Position numbers and translations under genes: made by a program. DNA of 64,000 bases from Aradus depressus (lineage: Eukaryota > Arthropoda > Insecta > Hemiptera > Aradidae): contig OY759218.1 in the NCBI GenBank assembly GCA_963662175.1, forward strand, positions 47,809,427-47,873,426. The letters run 5' to 3'. Shown here piece after piece: positions 12,145-23,409 of this stretch. Below the pieces are notes generated by a model, which was not told the origin of the DNA, made no database searches, and worked only from the letters and a program-made list of their open reading frames with translations. Each line of letters begins with the position of its first letter. Positions within the stretch are counted from its first letter, which is position 1.

Positions 12145-12472
12145 TAAAACGCCTGATCTACCTAACAGTGGATATTTGGTCCTAGGATGCGGGATTTGGG
12201 GCTCTGCATCGAAAACATAGATCCGAAGAATACAAACAATACAAAACAGAGTGTTAAGACTAATCATTGGAGCCCCGTGGTATGTCCGAAATACAATTAT
12301 TCATGATGACTTAGACATCCCACTTGTAGAACAGCGTCAAGGCATCTTACCGGCGACTTCATGATAAAATGAGCTGTCATCCAAACCCAACAGCAATTCA
12401 TGCAGCCAGCAACTTACCACCGACTCGACAAAGACGACCACTTAAAAGAAAACACCACTGTGATTCATTTGC
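12145..12472 (+). mobile_element. Jockey-like non-LTR retrotransposon, C-terminal ORF2 remnant
   Basis: Conceptual translation gives, in one frame, GCGIWGSASK, a stop, then RIQTIQNRVLRLIIGAPWYV and RNTIIHDDLDIPLVE. After a frameshift, a second frame gives LHDKMSCHPNPTAIHAASNL and a basic end before a stop near 12472. This order (WG-S-S, iQ-iQN-LR-I--APWYVRN, H-DL-IP-V, H-HPNP) is the region downstream of reverse transcriptase in Jockey-clade ORF2 proteins. In-frame stops and the frameshift make it a dead 5'-truncated copy. The 3' AT-rich stretch up to about 12740 may be its UTR. Confidence 0.8.
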
Positions 12473-13871
12473 ATGAGAGTCTATTTAGACTATCAAGATT
12501 GTGGATAAACTTTAAACTAATTTTCAAAGTTCTGTTATTTATGTTATTTAAAATTAATTCTTAGTTATTACATATATTTTGTTTATATGCATTCAAAACC
12601 TATCAATTACGGAGGACAACCAATGGACTACTTACTATCTCAAAGCATGTTTCATGTCATTTATTTAAGTTATGAGCAAAACTGTAAAAAAAATATATAA
12701 GTTTAATAAAGTTATTCTAATAATTGAAAATTTTTTTTTTTTTTTTCAAGTTAACAAAATTATAAGTTAATTTACAAAAACTTACATTGCTTTACGTAAC
12801 ATTTTTCAAGATGAAGTGAGAGGGGCTCATTTCACAAACTTACAAAATTTGAACCCCCCCCCCCTCCTTGACACATTTGGTAATATATTATGGAGGGGCC
12901 CATCCGAGGGGGTCCGTTCATGAGGTAGATCCGGGAAGGTAGTGGAGGGGGGAAGGGAAGAAGAATGGGAGGGGGGATTGGTAAAATGAATGATATGGGT
13001 GGTAATATAGGGAGGAAGGAGGGGGCTGAGGGGAAAATGGAGGACATACGGAGGTGGGAGTCAGGAGTACATCCACGGTTCCAATCCCAAGCTTGCACCC
13101 AGTGCCCTCCGCCCTATCACTAGTGTTCTCAGGTGTAATTTGCCAACAAAATGTTATCTGGAGGAGGCCGGAAAATAGAGGTGTCCGTTAGGTGAAGTTT
13201 GCATACATATATATTGTGACGATTCATTATACCGTCACATATATTTAAAAAAAAAATAAGAGATTATGTAATGGAGATATGAATGGTTGGAAAGCCACGC
13301 CCTAGCAGTCCAGACAGTGATATAAAGGAATGGAGAGGTTTTGTCCAGGTTATAAATTGTTATTACATAAATTATTAAAAAAAAAGAATATGATGTAGGG
13401 AAATTAAATTGTTTTATTATTGTATTTATCATAAATATTATTGTAGTGATATGGAATAACGATAAAACATGTGTGTTATAAAAAAAATAGTTATAAAAAA
13501 GCATAATTATGAGTATTAACCAATGAGATGGATGAATAATAACAAGATGGTGGAAGGCGATGTTACGAGGAGAGATGAACAGTCGATGTGGAGAGGCTAG
13601 AGCGGAGAGTTAGAATGGACTGTCGATGTTGAGAAGAAGAGTGAAGAGTGAGAGAGAGTGGATGTACAGGAGTGAAAGTGGAGGGTTGGTGATGAGAAGT
13701 GGAAATGTGTAGTAAAGTGTATAAAGAGAACAAGTAATGCAGAGAGTGGGTTGTGCTTGATCAAGTGGTGAAGAAAGACCAGGAGTCGGCCAATGATCAG
13801 CGTACAGAAGAAGACGAATGAGGAATGCACCAAGCCACGAGTCAATGTGTTTTTAAATGAAGTGTAGCTGT

Positions 13872-14136
13872 GGGACCACCAGAGGAGACGATTTCGGCAT
13901 GCAAGTTCATAATTTTATTGTTACATTATATGTCTATTTATGTATAGACCATGCTTACTAACCCTAATACTTAAGTTTAAAAAAAATATATTTTAAACTT
14001 AAGTATTAGGGTTTAAAAAAATATATTTTAAACTTAAGTATTAGGGTTAGTAAGCATGGTTTATACATAAATAGACATATAATGTAACAATAAAATTATG
14101 AACTTGCATGCCGAAATCATCTCCTCTGGTGGTCCC
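13872..14136. mobile_element. 265-bp near-perfect palindrome
   Basis: The ends read GGGACCACCAGAGGAGACGA and the matching TCTCCTCTGGTGGTCCC. The arms pair through TATGTCTATTTATGTATA and CTAACCCTAATACTTAAG. The centre contains a duplicated AT-rich module around ATATATTTTAAACTTAAG, itself palindromic. It is probably a foldback transposon with no coding capacity. Confidence 0.88.
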
Positions 14137-14257
14137 AAAGGAAACCATAAAGTCTTGCTCTACATTATTTTATTTGTAATAGAATTTCTTCTATCCAAGC
14201 AAGCACCGTCAGAATATATATATATATAGGTATATTATATATATATATATATATATA

Positions 14258-14400
14258 AAGTCGTCGGTGAATCACCAGCTATGTACTTCCTAAACATGAA
14301 TTAACTTTAATTAGGTTTGGGCTAAAACTCAATATTTACCCTATATAGTGGTTTCTGAATCCATATACTAAATTGTGTGTCGATACATTCATTACATCGT
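14258..14400 (-). repeat. Family A fragment, hairpin end
   Basis: It starts with GTCGTCGGTGAATCACCAGC after an (AT)n microsatellite and runs to about the first subunit, where it abuts an oppositely oriented copy. Confidence 0.8.
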
Positions 14401-14816
14401 TATATGCTTCAAAACCCCATAAGGACGACACATTAATTTTCGAGCGGGGGTAACTAAAGGGGGATATCAGAGGGGGGGGGGGGGGGGGGGCTCAACTCAA
14501 AAACCCAAATAACTACCGATATAATGAATGTATCGACATGAAATTTTATATTTAAAGTCAAAACACAATAAAGACTTAGCCTGTAGAATTTCAGCGGAAT
14601 CAGGAAGAGGGAAGGGGGGATGAGAGAGGGGCTCAACTCAAAAACCCCAATAACTGCCCATGTAATGAATTTATCGACACAAAATTTAGTATAAGGATTT
14701 AGGAGCCCCATGTAAGTCAACTGTTGAATATTAGCGGAAATGGTCAACTGATTTTGTTGGGGAAGCGAACAGTTAATTAATTCGTTCTGGGGAAGTACAT
14801 TGCCGGTGATATACCA
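14400..14816 (+). repeat. Family A copy, head-to-tail junction with a minus copy
   Basis: It contains CCCCATAAGGACGACACATT, a 19-nt G run (14472-14490), two subunits with AATGAATGTATCGACATG, and ends with GGGGAAGTACATTGCCGGTG at about 14813. It sits back to back with the minus-strand fragment at 14258-14400. Confidence 0.85.
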
Positions 14817-15120
14817 ACTTTTTTTGTTTGTATTATTAATTGACAGTAGTGAACCATATGAAATGACTCTGATCTGTGGGTAGTCTAACTTGGGGAGTGT
14901 AGGCGCTACAGGAAAAGTGATGGTTATTGCCTTTTTGATAAAAGGAACATGTGTCGATGTGGTTTACTGATTGATGTCTGCCCTCCCCACCCATAACTCA
15001 AAATATTTTTCCAAAGCCAGCTGATACCAAGTTACAACACACAGGTTACTATGATGTTACAGAAATATATCTGAAACAAATGTTTTATGTTGTAACACAA
15101 GAAAAAATAAAAAAAAGGCT

Positions 15121-15485
15121 TTGGTGAAACACCGGCAATGTTATCCAGAACGAATTAATCAATTAACTTTTCATTCCCCCTCCAAAACCAGTAGACCGTT
15201 TGCGCTAATATTCAACGGTTGATTAGTTGATCACAGGGGCTCCTAAATCCTCAAACTAAATTTTGTGTAGATATCATTATATCGGTCGGATATCATTATA
15301 TCATTATTCCGGTTATTAGGGTTTTTGAGTTGACCGCCTCCTCTCATTCCTTTTCCCTTTAGCATATTTTGCGGAAAATTGATAGATTATATCCTCATTG
15401 GGTTGTGACTTTAAAATTGAAATTTCATGTCGATACATTCATTACATCGGCAGTTAATGGTTTTTTGAGTTGAGCGACATTTTGG
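15121..15485 (-). repeat. Family A copy, partial
   Basis: GGTGAAACACCGGCAATG at the start, followed by AACGAATTAATCAATTAAC and two subunits, ending at GTTGAGCGACATTTTGGC. One subunit carries a short local duplication of GGATATCATTATATC. Confidence 0.8.
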
Positions 15486-15894
15486 CGCTACACACAGATT
15501 CATTCCGAATTTTAACTTTGTGTGAGAGCACGAGATTTCTCAACCACAGACACACAATCGAAAACGTAAAGTAAGATTTCTTCATTGGTAAAATTTACGG
15601 GAACTACCTCCATATATTCATCAACGATGATTACGATTTGGGGAGTCAATCAAAGTCTTATGTAAATACGTCGGCGACAAATAGCTTAACACGATATTTC
15701 ATGGAAAGCCTAGGAATAAACCGTAAAGCAGGCTTATACTCGAATGAACGAGATAAGACATAACATAACCTCAGAAAATGTACACGAACACTAATGTATT
15801 ACTGAATTTTCTTTTAAATTTACATTAAACATAATACATAACGATGTTGTTCATTTTTGTAAACTTGAAGAAATATATAATCTCATAGAAACAA

Positions 15895-16095
15895 AAGAAG
15901 TGGTCTTCCCGCTGTTTTATTTTTGACCAGAACCGGTTTTCAATGCGACAGCATCATCAAAAATTACACATCGCACCCGTACATTGTAGAGGCTAAAGGA
16001 CTACTCGTCTCTACAATGTACGGTTGGGATGTGCCACGGATGATGTCGCTGTCGCGTTGAAAACCGGTTCTGCTAAATAATAAAACAGTGGGAAG
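15895..16095. mobile_element. Foldback element, ACCGGTTTTCAA core
   Basis: Left AGTGGTCTTCCCGCTGTTTT, then ACCAGAACCGGTTTTCAATG; right ATTGAAAACCGGTTCTG in inverted form, with AACAGTGGGAAGA. The inner arms pair through GACAGCATCATC and CTACAATGTACG. It is related in design to 46935-47135. Confidence 0.8.
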
Positions 16096-16489
16096 AAACT
16101 GTTTTTATGAGAAATCTCGTCTCACAACTATCACACAAGAAATATATATTTTCCTTGGGCCGTACGCAGGATTTGCCCTGCAACTTATGGAGGGTTAGCA
16201 GGATTTCTGTATGGGGAGGGGAGGGGAGTCTAGGTCGCAGAATTTCTACATGAGGAGGGGGGGAGGGTAGGTCGCAGGATTTCGCCACGGGGAGGTTTAA
16301 AAAATGTATATGATCATTCTTCATCGTCACGTAAAAAATGGAATTAAGTAGGTATGTACTGCCCTTAACTGAAAGGATTGATGGGAGGGTCAACATTTCA
16401 TTCCTTGGGATACATTATATAAGTATATGATTTGTATATATGAAGATCCTTAATCGGGGAAGTTGTTCATATCATGTATCTGAAAGAAT

Positions 16490-16562
16490 AAAATGTTTTA
16501 TATACAATAGGTATATATATATACATATACCTATTGTATATATATATATATACCTATTGTAT
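16490..16562. repeat. AT-rich palindrome
   Basis: ATACAATAGGTATATATATA and its complement alternate three times, giving strong cruciform potential. It immediately precedes a family B copy. Confidence 0.8.
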
Positions 16563-16790
16563 TAGTGTCAAAATCCGAGATCGAGTTTTCGAAGCAATTT
16601 CACGTTTGACCATTTTTGTGATGATGTGTGTATGTGATTAGAACTTCCCGAGCTCTGTAATTGATAAACGATTGTTTGTAGCAATGAACTTGGAATTTAA
16701 GATGAAAATATCACATGTCCTAAGTCCAAAAAATTGTTTAAATGTAGCTCATGGCAACGAATTTTAAAATATGTTTTTTATTATTACTTA
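16563..16790 (+). repeat. Interspersed repeat family B, partial
   Basis: It begins with the phrase AAATCCGAGATCGAGTTTTC, followed by a coordinate-matched GATGATGTGTGTATGTGATT and CACATGTCCTAA. The element is non-coding; other copies are at 22437, 27515, 32528, 39107, 50640 and 63449. Confidence 0.8.
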
Positions 16791-17045
16791 GTTATTGTGA
16801 CTCATGCCCGTGCTTGGTCTATGAGGTCATATCGTCTACTACTAGAGCGACGAAAAAACGCTCTGGTGGACAAATTTTGCCAATTCAGATTTATAAAACT
16901 GTGATAGGGACGGATCTTTAACGAGTACCTGACACGGACTCGGGACCATCGCTTAACGTCTCACCACAAGGTCGAGGTGCTCAAGGTTTTTTCATTTCCG
17001 AGATGAAAAACCTAAGGGCCTTGGCCTCGTTTCGAACCCCCCTGG
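16789..17045 (-). repeat. tRNA-derived SINE, degraded
   Basis: Reverse-complement SINE tail (TTATTGTGACTCATGCCCG), body (TCTTTAACGAGTACCTGACA) and B-box side (CGTTTCGAACCCCC), with internal loss of part of the body. Confidence 0.8.
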
Positions 17046-17482
17046 ACCTATTTAGATACTTGAGGTATCATCAATCGGTCGAAAATGGCGTGGTCAAGAT
17101 TAAAAAATATATATAAAATAATATTCTGCCCACCGATATATAACCAATCAGTCAATAATGTAACTAATGTAACTTTTTATTTATTTTTATTATACATATA
17201 AACAGAAAAACTGTACACATATACCGAATGAAAGTTTGGAAATAGATATTGAGGTTTTTATCAAACTTTCATTCGTTATTGAGTTCAAAACTATCTGCGG
17301 TTGAATGTACTTACGTGTATGTACTTACTATGTTGTCCCAAGTCCTGCTCTGTAGTTAGAAAAGGACTTTTATGTAAATCTCCGTGAGAGGACTTGAATG
17401 AGAGGAGAGAGGAAGGTAAATAAACCTCTGGAAAGAATTCAAATCTGGTAGAGGGAGAGCAGAGAGGAGCGTAGAGATAAAG

Positions 17483-17570
17483 AAAGCCTTTATAAAGCCG
17501 CGGACCTGGCTTTATAAAGCCGCGGACCTGCCTTTATAAAGCCCGCGGACGGCCTTATAAAGGCAGCCTC
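17483..17570. repeat. GC-rich tandem repeat, about 23-25 bp units, four copies
   Basis: The unit CTTTATAAAGCCGCGGACC recurs four times with small changes. Each contains the palindrome CTTTATAAAG and a CCGCGG site. It is unusually GC-rich for its surroundings. Confidence 0.9.
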
Positions 17571-18784
17571 CATTCTTTCTTCCCCCTCCGCCAATATCTT
17601 AAAACGTCACCAACACTCCCCTTTAACTTTAAATCAAGATATAATTTAATAGTGAGGCAGGTAATTTGGGCAGATCCAACATCCCCCCAACTGTTCGGAT
17701 CCTCAATTTATTTATGCTTCCTTACTTGGGAAGGTTGGCTCATGACACAACCAGAGACCTCCAATAAAAAAAAAACATGGAGCACCCTCTTTTCTTCTTT
17801 TTATCTGAAGTTCTTGAGGATAAGGGATCGTCTTAGAGGGTGAAGAACCTGGGATGGATTACCAGGGATCTCTACAGGGGGGGACAAAAAAATATAATAG
17901 AAACAGGAAGATGCCGTTTGATCTCAAAGTTAACTTGGCAAAATCTGAAAAAAAAAAAATTATATGAAGGGAATTATATCAAACTACTACAAGCCATCAG
18001 ATGCATTATATAAAGTTAGATAAAGTTAGATAAAGTTAGATATATTGAGTAGGCTGGTGTGTACACCTAGGCACCTAAGCATCTAATGCTCTCTCGGATC
18101 CAATCCGTAGTTCGCACCCAGTGTGGGGAGCCCTATCACTAGGGTTGCCAGGTATTATTTGTCAAAGATGAAGTTAGGGACAAATCGCTATAAGTCAGAT
18201 CATCATGTAAACTACAAAAAAATACTTTAAAGCCCTTTAATGTATGTAGTTTTGTTAGATATGTAAACTGTATAAGGATATTTTAGTCATGTATTCCAAT
18301 ACTTAACTGCAGTTTACCACGTAGTTCTATAACCGAAAAAAACAATTTTTTCTAATTAACTTGTTTACGGTATTTTAAGTCCTTCCTCAGATGATGCAGG
18401 GGCCGGTCATTGTATTGAGGTTCGGTCTAAAAAAAACATTTGACGAACATTTATTATTTCAGTTCCGCTACCAATACTCTCTGGCAGCGACATTTTTCTA
18501 TGTCATTAATCCTCTCCCCCCTTAAAATTTTAAGAATTTGATTGATTTTTTTTTTTTTTTTTTTACTTAAAAAAGAGTTTCGAGACCGCCGGATGGAATT
18601 CTTCTGCGACTGGCGGCTGGGGCAGCCTCCTCGTTCTATGACTGGCCCTGCTTCATCTGACGAAGGACTTAACGAAAATGCGGTGGGTAAGTTATTTAGA
18701 AAAATTTAATTTAAAAAAGCATATGGGATATAATAAAGCAAATGAGATTATAAAATGAAATTGCAAAACAATTACGCGAATGTA

Positions 18785-18985
18785 TTTCCCTCTTCCTCTA
18801 AACACTTTTCCTTCTGAAAGTCAATAGGTGTCTTACTTAATGAGGGACTTCTCATTCCATATACAAAATGTCGTGTTGATACAATCATTACATCAACAAA
18901 TATTAGGGTATTGAGTTAAGCCACTCCCCTTCGACCAATTTTACTGAAAATATTGATGGGATAAGTATTCCTGGAGATATTCAGA
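18785..18985 (-). repeat. Family A fragment
   Basis: AAGTCAATAGGTGTCTTAC, TGTCGTGTTGATACAATCAT and TTCGACCAATTTTACTGAAA match subunits of family A. Neither end is present. Confidence 0.7.
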
Positions 18986-19509
18986 GGGGCACACATTTCA
19001 ATAAAATAATGACGGTTTTCGGCATTGTATCTCGCAAACGGAACTACCTTCGAAAAAAAAGTATTGAGAATAAAATGTCCCCTTCAAATGTTTCTACCAC
19101 TTTTATTTGAAAAGATTTTTGATTAAGTCAGAAATATAAGCGGTGTCTTGTAAAACGTATAGACCCGAAATTTAGTTTCAGAACTTGGGAAAAAAAACAG
19201 CAACCCATGGAAGAAAAAAGTTTGGGTCGAGGACGTAGCAGCCGAATGGGTAGGAGGGAAGTTTGGGTCGAGGACATAGCAGCCGAATGGGTAGGAGGGA
19301 AGTTCATTGATGGATTTAAAGTCGGGATAAAAAATAATGACGAGTGGTATTTTTTTTCAAGTATGTAACTGCAATCGTCTGGGTGAAAATATGATATGGA
19401 GTTGAGCCGAGCCATCCTGTATATAGGTCCTGATATGTAGACTCAGTGGTTGGAGAAAAAGGTTCACTTATCTTGAACAGAACCGCTCCTTCTCTTTTTG
19501 AATAAATAA

Positions 19510-19512
<3 letters not shown>

Positions 19513-19542
<30 letters not shown>
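19513..19542 (+). repeat. Poly-G run of 30 nt
   Basis: Uninterrupted G from 19513 to 19542. Other long G or C runs are at 2354-2369, 14472-14490, 21040-21059, 21547-21568 (C), 37497-37519 and 52441-52460. Exact lengths may be affected by assembly errors. Confidence 0.95.
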
Positions 19543-19543
<1 letters not shown>

Positions 19544-19592
19544 GGGGCTACTTTATCTTCTGGCCCTCCAGAGCCTATGTCTTTAGTAATAT

Positions 19593-19690
19593 TTTGTATA
19601 TAATATATTATTACAGCATCACTTCTCTCATATATTTTTTGAAAAGGCAATAAATGCGAGAAGTGATGCTGTAAAAATATATTATACATG
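19593..19690. mobile_element. Small foldback element
   Basis: TATATTATTACAGCATCACT and AGTGATGCTGTAAAAATATA form inverted arms of about 40 bp. A related single arm (ACTATTACAGCATAAGTTC) occurs at 29000-29025. Confidence 0.85.
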
Positions 19691-19934
19691 AACTAAGAAT
19701 CTCGTTTAACTCAAAAAGTTATATTTTGGGTACACTGGGAGTGCAATGGGGCAGTCAGGAAGGGTTACCTCCTAACTTCTGAACCTGAGAAGATAAAATC
19801 ATAGTGCAAATTTCATTTTTAAGTATAAAACAGTTGTGGTACCAATCGATACGTGGAAAAGATACTTTTTTTATTGGCCTCATGTACGATGCGTTTTAGA
19901 CTTATCTCTATAACGGTGTTATTGATTATTTACA

Positions 19935-20060
19935 AAGCATCCTTGGAGTTCTATCCGGACGTGATTCGAACCCGTGGTGAGACCCTGCGACCAAAGCCGT
20001 ATGCTATAGCCCTCACGGCCAGTAGCCTTCTTGCCATTTCGAGTCTTTCTAACCAGGTGA
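19935..20060 (-). repeat. tRNA-like SINE fragment, second family
   Basis: On the minus strand an A-box-like TGGCCGTGAGGGCTA (about 20008-20022) and a B-box GGGTTCGAATC (about 19962-19972) are spaced as in a tRNA-derived SINE. The sequence does not fold into an intact tRNA cloverleaf by eye, so I do not call a tRNA gene. Confidence 0.55.
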
Positions 20061-20619
20061 AAACATTTATAACAGTATTGTGTTTGTAAAAGCGACCGAA
20101 ATAGCATGAAAGTTAGTGACTTCTCCGGGCAATAGTACTCGTATATAATTTCAGTTTGAACTGCCAAGTACTAGGTTCGAGTACAGTATCAACCAAAAAG
20201 GGAGTCACGCGCCATGCGAAATTTGTAATACTTTTTTAAGATTTATATGGAAGAATGTGTATGTGTAGGTAGGCTTTAACTAATGTACCATCGTTATCTA
20301 TAATCATTCTGTGTCATTCACCAAGAATGTAAATCCTACGTAATAATATCAGGTACTGGTTAAAGAGGCAGGAATTGAAAATTATTCAAGTGTAATTGTA
20401 ATTGCAGATGATTAAATTAGTTTTTATGCTACATATTTTGTTCATACTTTTGTATAATTCATCCTACTGAATCATAACTAATTTATTTATGATAAAGCAT
20501 TTTTTTGCGAATTCTTGCTTTTCATTATTGACCGAAGGATACATCTGAAACATTATCTACTTATTAAGGTGGTTTTTTATACATCTTGAGAGAGTAATGA
20601 ATACTCTTAGGATTAAAGC

Positions 20620-20935
20620 GGGCGCCCGAAGCACAGAAGGAGCCTGCTTGCCTACTGAGATCAAGCGGATCCGAAATCCGGCCGAACCCCTTAAGTTTTA
20701 TTTAGGAGGTACAAGAACCTTGAGTACGCCATGCTTCGGATGGGACGTTAAACGAGGTTCCTAAGCCTGTGCGATGACAGGTATTCGTTAAAGACTCCTA
20801 CCATAGGTAACTAAACCTAAGCAGACAAAATTTAGAACTCAGTATAATCGGGCTCGTATCCATTAGAGTCATGAAAGAGAGCACTGGTAGTAGGCGATAT
20901 GATCTCGTAGTTAAATCTCGGGCATGAGTAAAAAA
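20620..20935 (+). repeat. tRNA-derived SINE, nearly full length, old
   Basis: It starts GGCGCCCGAAGCACAGAAGG (degraded A-box), then a degraded B-box. The body has CTTCGGATGGGACGTTAAAC and TTCGTTAAAGACTCCTACC, and the tail has GGTAGTAGGCGATATGATC and CTCGGGCATGAGT. Confidence 0.88.
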
Positions 20936-21827
20936 ACAAAAACTTATTAATTACAATAAGTCATTCATGGAAATGTGTATAGAAAAAAAAAAAGAGCTAT
21001 TCCTGCGCTGGCTCCTCTAACGGTAAGCCGTAGGAGTTTGGGGGGGGGGGGGGGGGGGGACTGATCTAAATCTTCCTGGATGACATTCGTGTTAGCTGAG
21101 TATACCTCTGTAAAGAGCTCCAACAAATAAGATAAACTAAAAATATGTATTTTTTGCGAAAAATTCGACCTAGATAAATCACGGACTTGAGTCACAAAAA
21201 CAAAGATCTAGATAAAAAATAAATCGATCAGAACTGAGAAAGATATTTTGAATACAAGTTGATAATTTTGGCTCTGATAACCCTTATCGACCGCCATATT
21301 ATTAATAATTAAATAACTTTTCTCTGTCTTTAAAAAAAGTGAATAATCCCGAAATCTCGTAAATTTTTGCGTTCCTAGATTGAAATTCAACGGGGATTCC
21401 GGGATTGGAAGGATGACATACATGAGATTTCTAACAGACAAAATGAAACTTCATGAAATTGGATTAGTGAGTGGTTTAAGCCCCCCCCCTTCTGAAGTGG
21501 GGGTGCCAAAACCATGGTACAGCGATTTCCCCTTGGAGGTGGCCCTCCCCCCCCCCCCCCCCCCCCCCTCCCGACCCCCACACAAGGCTAAAAGCATACT
21601 TCCAAAAGACCTTTTCAAAATCTTCCTTTCCATTGTAAAATATTTCCTCTTAAGTCCTTTTATTGGATACGGTTTTAAAGTCTTTTTATATCAAAAGAAA
21701 AAAAAATGGGGGGATGGTGGAGGGAAGAGAAATGTGTTGCTGTGGCCAAGGAGATCTAATATTTGTTGGAGTTGCTCAGGCTGAAAACCGAATAACGGAA
21801 CCCTTATAGAAGGACTCTAGAGAAACT

Positions 21828-22436
21828 AAACTATGATATAATCAGCCAGAAATTCCATGTTGAGTTTTCACCGGAATTTCATGTTTTCCTCGGCACACCT
21901 CATTCTAAAAATGGGAAAACAAATTTCTGTCTGTCTGCGTGGCTGTGTGTTTGTCCCTCTCTGAACACGATAACTCCCGATAGAATGAATCAGTATCAAC
22001 ACGAAATTTTATATACGTATCAAAAACGACGACAGAGGGAAGGGAAGATTAGGGGGGTGGGGTTTAACACATAAACCCTTATAACTACTGTCGTAATGAA
22101 TCTATTGACACATTTTATTGTAAATTCAAAACCCCCATAAGGGCACCTATTAATATTCGCGGAATCGGCAAAAGGGAAGAGGGTAGGCTCAACTCGAAAA
22201 CCCCAATAACTGCATTGAATGTATCGACATGAAATTTTATATTTAAAGTCAAAACTCCATAAGAACAGCACATATTAATTTTCCGTAAAATATGCTAAAG
22301 GGAAAGGAGAATCAGAGGAGGGGGTCAACTCACACAAAATTTAATATGAAGTTTCAGAAGTCCCTATGTTCGACTATTGATTTTTAGCTTAAACTTAAAA
22401 CTAACATTGCCGGTGATTCACCGACGACTTTTTTAC
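21828..22436 (+). repeat. Family A, near full length (about 600 bp)
   Basis: It begins with the distal AATTCCATGTTGAGTTTTCA part and CACGATAACTCCCGATAGAA, has three subunits, and ends in GCCGGTGATTCACCGACGAC followed by T-rich sequence. A good reference copy for the family. Confidence 0.9.
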
Positions 22437-23395
22437 TTTCTTATACATATAGTATTGTAATCGTGCGAAAATTCGAGAACGAGTTTTTAACGGAGTTACA
22501 CATTTCAAGGTCCCCTGAACTTACATTGACAATTTTCGCGATGATGTCTGTGCGTCTGTCCGTGTGTAATTGATTGGAACTTTTGTGAGCACTCTAACTT
22601 AGAAACGATTAAATGAATAAAACAAATTTATTTTTTGAAATATTGTCTATTCCACTAAAGATATATATACATATAACAACCGGTTTCGGCTTTATACCAT
22701 CGTCAGGTCTAGTTATGAACAGTTCATAACTAGACCTGACGATGGTATAAAGCCGAAACCGGTAGTTATATGTATATATATCTTTAGTGGAATAGACAAT
22801 ATTTCAAAAAATAAGTTTGTTTTATTCATTTATTACAAGTTTCCACAATATGTCCGCGTTCCTCAACTTAGAAGTTGTTAGAAACGATTGTATTTATGAA
22901 CTTGAAATTTGAAATGTAGATGTCACATGTGCTAACTTAGATTTTATTAAATTTCGGCCGAAATCGGACAAAACTTAAGACCACTTTCCTCAGGGCTTAA
23001 GTACATTTTACAAGATTCCGCTTATATTTATGACCTAATCGAAATTCTCTTCAAATAAACGTTGTAGAGGAAACTCAAAGGCACATTTTATATGAAATAC
23101 CGAAAATCTTCCTGAAATGTTATTTTTAAACCCATTTTTTTAGACGTTGGCTCGATTTAAGCGGAAACGGATAGTCCTATCGAAAAATTGGTCTCACCAA
23201 AATGTTCCCAATAAAATCACTAGATTGAAATAGGATCCATACGACCAACGTTATAGCGCCTCAAAGAATGTTAAATAAATTTGTCTAGGATATATTTCTA
23301 AGTAATGCTTAAATGTTAACGTTTACCAACGAATTTTAAAATATTTTTATTATTGGTATTTTTTTGATTAAAAATTATAAAAAAATATATATATT
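22437..23395 (+). repeat. Family B copy, interrupted by a foldback insertion
   Basis: GTATTGTAATCGTGCGAAAA starts the element and TAGAAACGATT precedes the insertion at 22611. The sequence resumes with GAAACGATTGTATTTATGAAC and continues through AAATTTCGGCCGAAATCGG, TTATAGCGCCTCAAAGAATG and TATTTCTAAGTAATGC. It is the longest copy of this non-coding family here. Confidence 0.85.
22611..22831. mobile_element. Near-perfect foldback element nested in family B
   Basis: The two arms of about 105 bp are almost identical reverse complements meeting near 22715 (AGTTATGAACAGTTCATAAC). Each arm contains ACCGGTTTCGGC / GCCGAAACCGGT and GTCTATTCCAC. The near-identity of the arms implies a recent insertion into the family B copy. 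Confidence 0.92.
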
Positions 23396-23409
23396 TGTGA
23401 TGTGACCAT

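Noticed and set aside
16596..16609. AATTTCACGTTTGA, one mismatch from the Pax6 paired-domain site consensus
   Set aside because: A single near-match within a family B repeat is expected by chance; there is no cluster.
21380..21784. Long plus-strand open frame with a proline run
   Set aside because: It is driven by a 22-nt C run and low-complexity DNA, with no family resemblance.
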